From assembly GCF_900105905.1 (NCBI RefSeq), contig NZ_FNSV01000005.1:2790001-2854000 (forward strand): a stretch of 64,000 bases of DNA. Direction: 5' to 3'. The notes under the pieces are model-generated. The model had not been told where the DNA came from. It saw nothing but the letters and a program-made list of their open reading frames with translations, and searched no databases. This document shows, piece after piece, positions 26,522 through 33,545 of the stretch. Within the stretch, counting starts at the first letter, position 1; every line of letters starts with the position of its first letter. A program made the translations under genes and the position numbers. Source of the stretch: Rhodococcus koreensis (lineage in GTDB: Bacteria > Actinomycetota > Actinomycetes > Mycobacteriales > Mycobacteriaceae).

Positions 26522-28861
26522 ATGGACGACAAGGGCTACGAGATCTCGCCGTGGCAGCTGAAATGGCGCGGACTGGATCTGGAGGCACTGCACGCCACCG
26601 AATCCACCTTCGCACTGTCCAACGGGCACATCGGGATTCGTGGCACGTTCGAGGAGGGTGAACCGCGCGGTCTCCCCGGCACCTATCTCAACGGGTTCTA
26701 CGAGCAGCGCCCCCTGCCGTACGCGGAGGCAGGCTACGGCTACCCCGAGGACGGGCAGACCGTCGTCAACGTGACCGACGGCAGCATCATCCGCCTGCTC
26801 GTCGAGGACGAGCCCATGGACATGCGGTACGGCAGTGCACCGGCGCACGAACGCGTCCTCGACTTCCGCTCGGGCACCCTGCGCCGCACCACGGAGTGGA
26901 CGTCACCGACCGGACGCCGGGTGCGTATCCATTCGGAGCGGCTCGTGTCCTTCACTTCGCGTGCGGTCGCCGCCATCCACTACGAGGTCGAACCGCTCGA
27001 CGGCGACATCGAACTCGTCCTGCAGTCGGATCTGCTCGCCAACGAACACATCCCGGCCCGTACGGACGACCCGAGAGTGGCCGCCGCCCTCGACACTCCC
27101 CTGGTCTCCGATTTCGCCGCCGCCCACGACTTCAGGGCTGTGCTCGCCCACCACACGAGGGCCTCGGGGCTGCGGATGGCCGCGGGGATGGACCACGAGA
27201 TCGAGTACCCCGCCAACGGACGGTGCAGCATCGAGACGGAAGAGGATCTGGCCCGGCTCACCGTGGCCGTCGACATTCCGCAGGGTGAACGCCTCGCGGT
27301 GACGAAGTACCTGGCCTACGGGTGGTCGGCGCGGCGGTCGACTCCGGCCCTGCGCGGCCAGGTCGAGGGAGCGCTCGCCGGAGCACTCGAAACCGGCTGG
27401 GAGACCCTGCTGAAACGGCAGCGGGAGTACCTCGACATCTTCTGGGCGACGGCCGACGTCGAGATCGACGGTGACGCGGAACTGCAGCAGGCGGTGCGAT
27501 TTGCACTGTTCCACGTGCTGCAGGCGGGTGCTCGCGGTGAGTCGCGCGCGATCCCGGCGAAGGGCCTGACCGGGCCCGGATACGACGGACATGCGTTCTG
27601 GGACACCGAGACGTTCGTCCTCCCGCTGCTCACGTACACGGTGCCGGACTCGGCACGCGACGCACTGCGCTGGCGACACTCCACTCTGGACATGGCGAAG
27701 AACCGCGCACTCCAGCTCGGTCAGGCCGGCGCCGTATTCCCGTGGCGCTCCATCAACGGCGAGGAATGCTCCGGCTACTGGCCCGCGGGAACCGCGGCCT
27801 TCCACGTGGGTGCCGACGTCGCCGTGGCTACGTCCCGGTACTTGGCCGCGACCGGGGACGAGGAATTCGAAGCCGAATGCGGCGTCGAACTTCTCGTGGA
27901 GACCGCCCGGCTGTGGACGTCGCTCGGCCACCACAATGCGCAGGGCGAGTTCCGGCTCGACGGTGTCACCGGACCGGACGAGTACACCGCTGTCGCCGAC
28001 AACAACGTGTTCACCAACCTCATGGCGCAGAAGAATCTGCGGGACGCGGCGGCCGCCTGCGAGAGACGCCCCGGCCTGGCGCGCGAGCTCGGTGTGGACG
28101 ACGAGGAAGCAGCACTCTGGCGAGATGCCGCCGAGCACATGCGCATTCCGTTCGACGACGCACTCGGCGTCCACCAGCAATCCGACGCCTTCACGCACCA
28201 CGACGAGTGGGACTTCGAAGGCACACCGCCCGAGCACTATCCGCTGCTGCTCCATTACCCGTACTTCGACCTCTACCGCAAGCAGGTGGTGAAGCAGGCC
28301 GACCTGGTGCTGGCAATGTATCTGCGGGGCGACGCCTTCACCGACGAACAGAAGATCGCCAATTTCGCCTATTACGAGACCCTTACCGTTCGGGACTCGT
28401 CCCTGTCGGCGTGCGTGCAGTCCGTGATGGCAGCCGAGGTCGGTCAACTTCAACTCGCCTACGACTACCTCGCCGAGGCCGCTCTGACCGACCTCCACGA
28501 CCTCCACTCCAACGTGGAGAACGGTTTGCACATCGCATCACTCGCCGGGACGTGGATGGCGTGTGTCGCAGGATTCGGCGGCATGCGCGACCACGACGGC
28601 GACATCTCCTTCGCACCGCGGATACCACCGCAGCTGGTCAACCTGTCCTTCCGGATGACGGTGCGGGGCAGCCAGATCCACGTGGACATCCGCGCGAAGA
28701 CCGCAACGTACCGCCTGCTGTCGGGCGAACCGGTTGAGCTCGCCCACCACGGAAACCGGTTCACTCTCGACTCGTTTCCGGTGACACGGCCGATCCCCGA
28801 ACTGCCGAACACCACGCCCGTACGGCAACCGTACGGGCGGGCACCCGTCCGTCGGGGCTGA
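26522..28861 (+). CDS. GH65 disaccharide phosphorylase (trehalose/maltose type)
   Basis: A 779-residue cytoplasmic enzyme of glycoside hydrolase family 65. An N-terminal beta-sandwich (about residues 1-270) is followed by a linker and an (alpha/alpha)6 barrel. The barrel carries the general acid in DGVTGPDEYT (Glu487) and the phosphate-loop region near SLSACVQSVMAAEVG. GHAFWDTETFVLPLL and WPAGTAAFHV are further family hallmarks. It cleaves an alpha-glucosyl disaccharide with phosphate to beta-glucose-1-phosphate and glucose. Trehalose and maltose are the commonest substrates in this clade; which one is used here cannot be settled by eye. The start ATG 26522 lies 2 nt after the mutase stop. 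Confidence 0.92.
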   Translation: MDDKGYEISPWQLKWRGLDLEALHATESTFALSNGHIGIRGTFEEGEPRGLPGTYLNGFYEQRPLPYAEAGYGYPEDGQTVVNVTDGSIIRLLVEDEPMDMRYGSAPAHERVLDFRSGTLRRTTEWTSPTGRRVRIHSERLVSFTSRAVAAIHYEVEPLDGDIELVLQSDLLANEHIPARTDDPRVAAALDTPLVSDFAAAHDFRAVLAHHTRASGLRMAAGMDHEIEYPANGRCSIETEEDLARLTVAVDIPQGERLAVTKYLAYGWSARRSTPALRGQVEGALAGALETGWETLLKRQREYLDIFWATADVEIDGDAELQQAVRFALFHVLQAGARGESRAIPAKGLTGPGYDGHAFWDTETFVLPLLTYTVPDSARDALRWRHSTLDMAKNRALQLGQAGAVFPWRSINGEECSGYWPAGTAAFHVGADVAVATSRYLAATGDEEFEAECGVELLVETARLWTSLGHHNAQGEFRLDGVTGPDEYTAVADNNVFTNLMAQKNLRDAAAACERRPGLARELGVDDEEAALWRDAAEHMRIPFDDALGVHQQSDAFTHHDEWDFEGTPPEHYPLLLHYPYFDLYRKQVVKQADLVLAMYLRGDAFTDEQKIANFAYYETLTVRDSSLSACVQSVMAAEVGQLQLAYDYLAEAALTDLHDLHSNVENGLHIASLAGTWMACVAGFGGMRDHDGDISFAPRIPPQLVNLSFRMTVRGSQIHVDIRAKTATYRLLSGEPVELAHHGNRFTLDSFPVTRPIPELPNTTPVRQPYGRAPVRRG
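28816..28838 (+). terminator. 10-bp GC hairpin inside the 3' end of the GH65 gene
   Basis: GCCCGTACGG, a 3-nt loop and CCGTACGGGC form a perfect 10-bp stem within the last codons of the phosphorylase gene, 24 nt before its stop. There is no T-tract. It could act as a terminator or mRNA-stabilising end structure, or be an accident of GC-rich coding. Confidence 0.35.
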
Positions 28862-29201
28862 TATCTGACCATAGGAGGGGAACTGGTCTGCGCGTCGGCA
28901 GCCTTGGGATCGTACTGACGCGCCACTCTCCCATGCTGCGGGGCCGAAGCGGCCCTCGGACGAGACGAGTGGAGTCTCGGTTCAATTTTGTGCACTGGAA
29001 CGCGTTGAACCGTGTGAGCGACCCCTCCGGCAGGGTCCCGAAGAACCCGCAAACCCGTCCACGTCCACCTCCGCGCCGCACCCACGGGTGACGGACGAGT
29101 CGGTGGCCAGTTGATCCGTGAGTCTTTCGGCGCAAGCCCGGTCCTTCAGGTCCGGGATTGCCGATCTGGTTTTGTCGGACGGTGTGGCTAGTGTCTGGGT
29201 T

Positions 29202-30344
29202 ATGGCGGGGAGGGTGGTGAAGCGGGCGTTCAAGTACCGTTTCTATCCGACTGCGGTGCAGGCCGAACAGCTTGCTCAGACGTTCGGGTGCACCCGGTAT
29301 GTCTACAACCGGGCGTTGGCCGAGCGCTCGCGTGCCTGGTCGCAGGAGCAGCGACGGGTCACCTACGCGGACACCTCGAAGATGCTCACCGGATGGAAGC
29401 GGGACACCGAGACGGAGTGGTTGGCGGAGCCGTCGAAGGGGCCGTTGCAGGAATCGCTGCGGCAGTTGCAGGGCGCGTTCGAGAAGTTCTGGCGCAAGCA
29501 GACCCGCTACCCGCAATTTAAGAGGAAGGGCCGGTCGAAGGATTCGGCGACCTACTACTCGAACTGCTTCACCTACCGCGGCGGGCAGATCCGGTTGGCC
29601 AAGCAGTCCGAACCCCTGGATATTCGGTGGTCGAGGCCACTGCCGGAGGGGGCCGTGCCGTCGCAGGTGACGGTGTCGCGCAATGCCCGCGGTCAGTACC
29701 ACATCTCGATCCTCGTCGAGGACACCATCAGCGAACTCGAATCTGTCAGTCGGGTGGTCGGGCTCGACGCCGGGATCACGAGCCTCTACACGCTCTCGAC
29801 GGGGGAGAAGATCACCAACCCGCGCCACGAGCGCGCGGACCGTGCGCGGTTGGCGAAGGCGCAGCGGATGCTGGCCAAGAAGCAGAAGGGATCCCGGAAC
29901 CGGGCCAAGGCCCGACTGAAGGTCGCAAAGATTCATGGTCGGATCGCCGATCGGCGTCGCGATTATCTGCACAAACTCTCCACTCGATTGGTGCGCGAAA
30001 ATCAAGTGATCGCCATCGAGGATCTGAGTGTGCGGAACATGGTCAAGAATCGGTCGTTGTCTCGGGCGATCTCGGATGCGGGGTGGTCCGAGTTCCGGTC
30101 GATGCTCGAGTACAAGGCCGACTGGTACGGGCGGCGGGTGGTTGCGATCGACCGGTTCTGTCCGTCGTCGAAGACCTGCTCGGTGTGCGGGGAGGTCGCC
30201 GGGGCGATGCCGCTGAACGTGCGGGAGTGGACATGCCGATGCGGCGCCGTCCACGACCGCGATGTGAACGCGGCAAGGAACATTTTGGCCGTCGGACTGA
30301 CGGTGGCAGCCTGCGGAGACGGTGTGAGACCGCCCCGCACATAA
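29202..30344 (+). CDS. tnpB: TnpB RNA-guided nuclease, intact
   Basis: A 380-residue TnpB, ancestor-type relative of Cas12. It starts with RAFKYRFYPTAVQAEQLAQT, followed by CTRYVYNRAL. The split RuvC site is intact: Asp in VVGLDAGITSLYT, Glu in VIAIEDLSV and Asp in VHDRDVNAARN. The zinc ribbon CSVCGEV / CRCG is also present. TnpB proteins use a 3'-overlapping omega RNA to cut DNA at the empty donor site next to a short motif. I chose ATG 29202, where homology to the WED-type N-terminus begins. No tnpA adjoins it. Confidence 0.92.
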   Translation: MAGRVVKRAFKYRFYPTAVQAEQLAQTFGCTRYVYNRALAERSRAWSQEQRRVTYADTSKMLTGWKRDTETEWLAEPSKGPLQESLRQLQGAFEKFWRKQTRYPQFKRKGRSKDSATYYSNCFTYRGGQIRLAKQSEPLDIRWSRPLPEGAVPSQVTVSRNARGQYHISILVEDTISELESVSRVVGLDAGITSLYTLSTGEKITNPRHERADRARLAKAQRMLAKKQKGSRNRAKARLKVAKIHGRIADRRRDYLHKLSTRLVRENQVIAIEDLSVRNMVKNRSLSRAISDAGWSEFRSMLEYKADWYGRRVVAIDRFCPSSKTCSVCGEVAGAMPLNVREWTCRCGAVHDRDVNAARNILAVGLTVAACGDGVRPPRT

Positions 30345-30434
30345 CGTGTGGGGCGGCGACTGTCGGTGAAACAGGAACCTCGGGACGCGAGTCCCGGGGG
30401 GAATCTCGGTCGATTACGGCCGAGAGGACGTCAA
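30250..30434 (+). ncRNA. Predicted omega RNA (reRNA) of the tnpB element
   Basis: The 3' end of tnpB and the 90 nt behind it carry two strong hairpins. A 9-bp stem with GCGA loop lies at 30378-30399, and an 8-bp stem with ATTA loop at 30405-30424. They are followed by the terminal motif GAGGACGTCAA (30424-30434). Known omega RNAs end exactly at this element boundary, with the guide formed by the 16-20 nt beyond, here starting at 30435. The 5' limit given is a guess; the hairpins and boundary are seen. Confidence 0.6.
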
Positions 30435-30440
30435 AGGCGT

Positions 30441-30599
30441 TCAGTCCGGCACCGCGGGCGTCCGTCGAGAGTCAGACCAGACGGGGAGGCCTGTACCCGG
30501 GGAAACCGGGGGCAGCGTCCTCGGCGGCGGGACCGCTGCACACCCCACCAGTCCGAACAGTGCGACCACGACCAGCGCCGTCGACAGACGTCCCGTCAC
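30441..30599 (-). CDS. Small putative lipoprotein
   Basis: A 52-residue frame from GTG 30599. VTGRLSTALVVVALFGLVGC is a short basic start, a hydrophobic core and a lipobox (LVGC), followed by a Pro-rich mature part of about 30 residues. It is divergent from the rhodanese gene 66 bp away. The tnpB element lies directly behind its stop, so its original 3' region may have been altered by the insertion. No ribosome-binding site is obvious. It may be a real small lipoprotein or a truncated one. Confidence 0.45.
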   Translation of the reverse strand: MTGRLSTALVVVALFGLVGCAAVPPPRTLPPVSPGTGLPVWSDSRRTPAVPD

Positions 30600-30665
30600 T
30601 CGTGCCAGGGTGCCAGGTTCCCGTCTCCGCGGCACGCGGAACCTTCGTTGTGCGACAGTGGTGCG

Positions 30666-31508
30666 ATGAGCCCTGTGGTGACGCTCGACGAGTTGGCGGC
30701 GCTGTTGCGCAGCGACGCTCCCCCGGTCCTGCTGGACGTGCGGTGGGCCCTCGGCGACACCGAGGGCAGGCAGCACTATCTGGACGCGCACATTCCCGGG
30801 GCCGTGTTCGTCGACCTCGACACCGAACTCGCCGCCCCGGGACGCCCGGAACTCGGCAGGCATCCGCTACCGGCGGTGACTGACCTCCAGGACGCCGCGC
30901 GCCGGTGGGGAATCCGGGCGGACAGCACGGTCGTGGTCTACGACGCGACGGGGAATCTCGCCGCCGCGCGGGCATGGTGGCTGCTGCGCTGGGCGGGCGT
31001 TGCCGACGTGAGCATGCTCGACGGCGGCCTCGGCGCGTGGACGTCGGCTGGTCACCCCGTCCGATCCGGCGACGAACAGGCGCGAGTCCCCGGCGACGTC
31101 GTGCTCACCGCGGGCCACCTGGCGACGCTGACCGCGGACGAGGCCGCCGAATTCGCCGCCCGCGGTCACCTTCTCGATGCCCGCGCCGCCGAGCGGTATT
31201 CGGGAGCGACCGAACCCGTCGACCCCCGCGCCGGGCACATTCCCGGCGCCCACAGCGCCCCGACGTCCGAGAACCTCGGGCCCGACGGCCAGTTCGCGCC
31301 CGCCGAGGCGCTGCGCGCACGGTTCGCCGCGGTCGGCGCCGAGCCCGGACGTCCGGTCGGCGTCTACTGCGGATCGGGTGTGACGGCGGCCCATCAGGTC
31401 GCGGCGCTCGCGCTCGCCGGCATCGACGCCGCCCTGTACCCGGGATCCTGGTCGCAGTGGTCGTCCGATCCCGGACGTCCGGTCGCGACCGGCCCCGACC
31501 CGCGGTAG
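30666..31508 (+). CDS. Sulfurtransferase (3-mercaptopyruvate/thiosulfate type)
   Basis: A 280-residue tandem-rhodanese enzyme. The inactive N-terminal domain spans about residues 5-130 (LLDVRWALGD, HIPGAVFVDLD, VVVYDATGNLAAARAWWLLR). The active C-terminal domain spans about 150-275, with RAGHIPGAHSAP and the catalytic loop YCGSGVTAAH (Cys235). A CGSGVTA loop fits mercaptopyruvate sulfurtransferases better than the CRKGVTA of thiosulfate sulfurtransferase. It moves sulfane sulfur to thiol acceptors in the cytoplasm. ATG 30666 is used. Its stop lies 7 bp from the convergent efflux gene. Confidence 0.9.
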   Translation: MSPVVTLDELAALLRSDAPPVLLDVRWALGDTEGRQHYLDAHIPGAVFVDLDTELAAPGRPELGRHPLPAVTDLQDAARRWGIRADSTVVVYDATGNLAAARAWWLLRWAGVADVSMLDGGLGAWTSAGHPVRSGDEQARVPGDVVLTAGHLATLTADEAAEFAARGHLLDARAAERYSGATEPVDPRAGHIPGAHSAPTSENLGPDGQFAPAEALRARFAAVGAEPGRPVGVYCGSGVTAAHQVAALALAGIDAALYPGSWSQWSSDPGRPVATGPDPR

Positions 31509-31515
31509 CGGCGGG

Positions 31516-32523
31516 TCACCCCGGCCGGCCTGCCGCCTCCACGTCGTGCGCCGGGTAGGCGTGGATAAGGGCGGTGCTCAGCTTCGGGACCGCGTGGGTG
31601 AGCGTGTGTTCCGCAGTGTGTGCGACGCGGTGTGCCTCGCTGAGGCTGGTCGAGGGGTCCACGTCGAGTTCGGCGTCCGCGTGCAGGCGGTGCCCGATCC
31701 AGCGCATCTTCACGCTCCGCACCCCGACCACTCCCGGCTCGGCGGCGAGGGCCTGTTCGGCGGCGTCGACCAGTCCGGGGTCGACGCCGTCCATCAGTCG
31801 CCGGAACACGTCGCGGGCGGCGGTCCGCAACACGAGCAGGATCGCGGCCGTGATCACCAGACCCACCACGGGATCGGCGAGGGGAATCCCGGCCGCGACA
31901 CCGCCTGCACCCAATACCACGGCGAGAGAAGTGAATCCGTCGGTCCGCGCGTGCAGTCCGTCGGCCACGAGGGCGGCGGAGCCGATCCGGCGGCCGATCC
32001 GGATGCGGTACAGCGCCACCCACTCGTTGCCGGCGAAACCGATGATCCCGGCGAGCGCCACCCACCCGAGATGCTGGATGGGCACGGGATCGAGCAGGCG
32101 CCGGATGGCCTCCACACCCGCGACGACCGCGGACAACGCGATCATCACCACGACGAACAACCCGGCGAGGTCCTCGGCCCGGCCGTAGCCGTACGTGAAC
32201 CGCCGCGTGGCGGCCCGCCGTCCGAGGGCGAACGCGATCCACAGCGGGACCGCCGTCAGCGCGTCCGAGAAGTTGTGGATCGTGTCGGCGGCGAGCGCGA
32301 CGGAACCGGACACCGCCACCACGACCACCTGGGCCAGGGCGGTGACGCCCAGCACCACCAGGCTGATCTTCACCGCCCGGATGCCGATCTCGCTGGCCTC
32401 GAGCGCGTCGTCGACGCTGTCCGCGGAGTCGTGGCTGTGCGGGGCGAAGATCTCGCGGATCGCCCCGCGGACGCCGCCCGAATGACCGTGCCCGTGCCCG
32501 TGGCCGTGGCCGTGGTCTTTCAC
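31516..32523 (-). CDS. CDF-family metal efflux transporter
   Basis: A 335-residue cation diffusion facilitator that exports divalent metal (probably zinc) by proton antiport. The N-terminus is a His-Gly repeat (KDHGHGHGHGHGHSG) likely to bind metal. Six membrane helices follow, with the metal-site motifs AADTIHNFSDAL (helix 2) and DGLHARTDGFTSLAVV (helix 5). A cytoplasmic C-terminal domain of about 80 residues includes VRSVKMRWIGHRLHADAELD. The GTG start at 32523 overlaps the stop of the upstream ArsR gene (GTGA), so regulator and pump are translated together. Confidence 0.92.
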   Translation of the reverse strand: MKDHGHGHGHGHGHSGGVRGAIREIFAPHSHDSADSVDDALEASEIGIRAVKISLVVLGVTALAQVVVVAVSGSVALAADTIHNFSDALTAVPLWIAFALGRRAATRRFTYGYGRAEDLAGLFVVVMIALSAVVAGVEAIRRLLDPVPIQHLGWVALAGIIGFAGNEWVALYRIRIGRRIGSAALVADGLHARTDGFTSLAVVLGAGGVAAGIPLADPVVGLVITAAILLVLRTAARDVFRRLMDGVDPGLVDAAEQALAAEPGVVGVRSVKMRWIGHRLHADAELDVDPSTSLSEAHRVAHTAEHTLTHAVPKLSTALIHAYPAHDVEAAGRPG

Positions 32524-32927
32524 GACGCACCTTCCTCTGCGGCCAGATCCGCACCCTCGTGGAGGACCTGCAGATCCCCCGACGCGCGATGGTGCCCGGG
32601 GATGCCGGGGCCTGCGTGCTCGGCGTTGAACACGGCGTCGGTCACCAGCTGCTGCACGTGCTCGTTGGCGACGCTGTAATAGATGGACGTGCCCTCCCGC
32701 CGCGTGTGCACGAGGCGGGCCATCCGGAGCTTCGCGAGGTGCTGCGAGACGGACGGCGCCGGCTTCCCGACCCGTTCGGCCAGCTCGTTCACCGACAGTT
32801 CGCCGCCCACCAGCTGCCACAGCACCTGCACCCGGGTGGAATCGGCCAGCATGCGGAAGACCTCGACCACCAGCTCTACCTGGTCTTCGTCGAGCCTGCG
32901 CCGGCAAATGCGCTTATCTGCATTCAT
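32520..32927 (-). CDS. ArsR/SmtB-family metal-responsive repressor
   Basis: A 135-residue winged-helix repressor with ADSTRVQVLWQLVGGELSVN, the recognition helix region PAPSVSQHLAKLRMARLV and the wing REGTSIYYSV. A C-terminal extension contains His residues (HAGPGIPGHHRAS) that may contribute to metal sensing, but no typical alpha3 Cys pair is present. ATG 32927 is preceded by TATTAT at 32940-32935, spaced so that transcription would begin at or next to the ATG, i.e. a leaderless message. It is the first gene of an ArsR-CDF operon and presumably represses it until metal is in excess. Confidence 0.88.
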   Translation of the reverse strand: MNADKRICRRRLDEDQVELVVEVFRMLADSTRVQVLWQLVGGELSVNELAERVGKPAPSVSQHLAKLRMARLVHTRREGTSIYYSVANEHVQQLVTDAVFNAEHAGPGIPGHHRASGDLQVLHEGADLAAEEGAS

Positions 32928-32940
32928 ACGTAGATAATAG
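32914..32940 (-). promoter_or_regulatory. Leaderless promoter and operator of the ArsR-CDF operon
   Basis: TTATCT (32914-32919) and AGATAA (32932-32937) form a perfect 6-bp inverted repeat with a 12-nt spacer. The spacer contains the ATG. On the minus strand the right arm merges with a TATTAT -10 box (32940-32935). Repressor bound here would cover both the -10 element and the start codon. Confidence 0.55.
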
Positions 32941-32977
32941 GTCACTTCGCCTTGTGATGCACCAGACACCGAAATGG

Positions 32978-33025
32978 CTTACTTGCTTGCACTAACGATG
33001 TATATAGTTGCTTGCATCAAGTAAG
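32978..33025. promoter_or_regulatory. Operator-like repeats before the MarR-MFS operon
   Basis: CTTACTTG (32978-32985) and CAAGTAAG (33018-33025) are exact inverted copies. Within them TTGCTTGCA occurs twice as direct repeats (32983-32991 and 33008-33016), 25 bp apart. They flank the A+T-rich GATGTATATAGT, which looks like a -10 element. This layout fits two MarR dimers bound over the promoter of the gene at 33045. Confidence 0.55.
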
Positions 33026-33044
33026 TCGTCCTTCAGGGGTTGCC

Positions 33045-33545
33045 ATGTCCATCACGTCAGTGCCTTCCGTATCTCTGGGCACCACCGAAGCGCTCATCGA
33101 CGAGGTCTTCCTCTTCGGCCGAGTGCTCAAGGAGGCCCTGATGTCGGAAGCCGACGGCCACATGCCACGCGCGCTGACGGGGGTCCTCCTCGTCCTCGCG
33201 GCTCGCGGGGAATGCCGGCAGAACGAATTGGCCACCGAGATGTGCGTCGGCCAGTCGTCACTCAGTCGCCAGATCACCGACCTGGTGGAGTTCGGCTACG
33301 TCACGCGCCATCCCGATCCCGCCGACGGGCGCGCATTTCGAATACGCGTCTCGGAAGTCGGAATGACGTACGTCAAACACTTCCGAACCCAACGTGCCGC
33401 GCGAATGCAGAAGTTGTTGACGGGGTGGAACGAAACCGAGGCAGCAACTGCCCTCTACTCGATCAGGCACCTGAAGGAAACACTCGTCGATCCAGAACAC
33501 CGGATCGTCACGAGCTCGAACCCGATTGGAACACAAAGCGTATGA
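33045..33545 (+). CDS. MarR-family transcriptional regulator
   Basis: A 166-residue MarR protein. An N-terminal dimerisation helix (TEALIDEVFLFGRVLKEAL) is followed by GVLLVLAARGECRQNELATE, the recognition helix GQSSLSRQITDLVEFGYVTR and the wing DPADGRAFRIRVS. ATG 33045 has CAGGGG upstream. Its stop overlaps the ATG of the MFS transporter gene (ATGA). By family precedent it represses itself and the pump until a ligand binds. The operator repeats lie 20-65 bp upstream. Confidence 0.9.
   Translation: MSITSVPSVSLGTTEALIDEVFLFGRVLKEALMSEADGHMPRALTGVLLVLAARGECRQNELATEMCVGQSSLSRQITDLVEFGYVTRHPDPADGRAFRIRVSEVGMTYVKHFRTQRAARMQKLLTGWNETEAATALYSIRHLKETLVDPEHRIVTSSNPIGTQSV

Larger units (their letters stand above)
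29137..30434 (+). mobile_element. Stand-alone tnpB element (IS200/IS605 superfamily, IS1341-like)
   Basis: This element has a tnpB gene and no tnpA. The left part (28862-29201) contains an imperfect hairpin at 29137-29156 (CCCGG and CCGGG arms) typical of IS605-type ends; the true left boundary may lie further left. The right end is set by the GAGGACGTCAA motif at 30424-30434, right after a stable hairpin. This is the usual terminal motif of actinobacterial tnpB elements. Without tnpA it would have to be moved in trans. The stop of a small lipoprotein gene lies only 7 bp beyond the right end. Confidence 0.75.
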
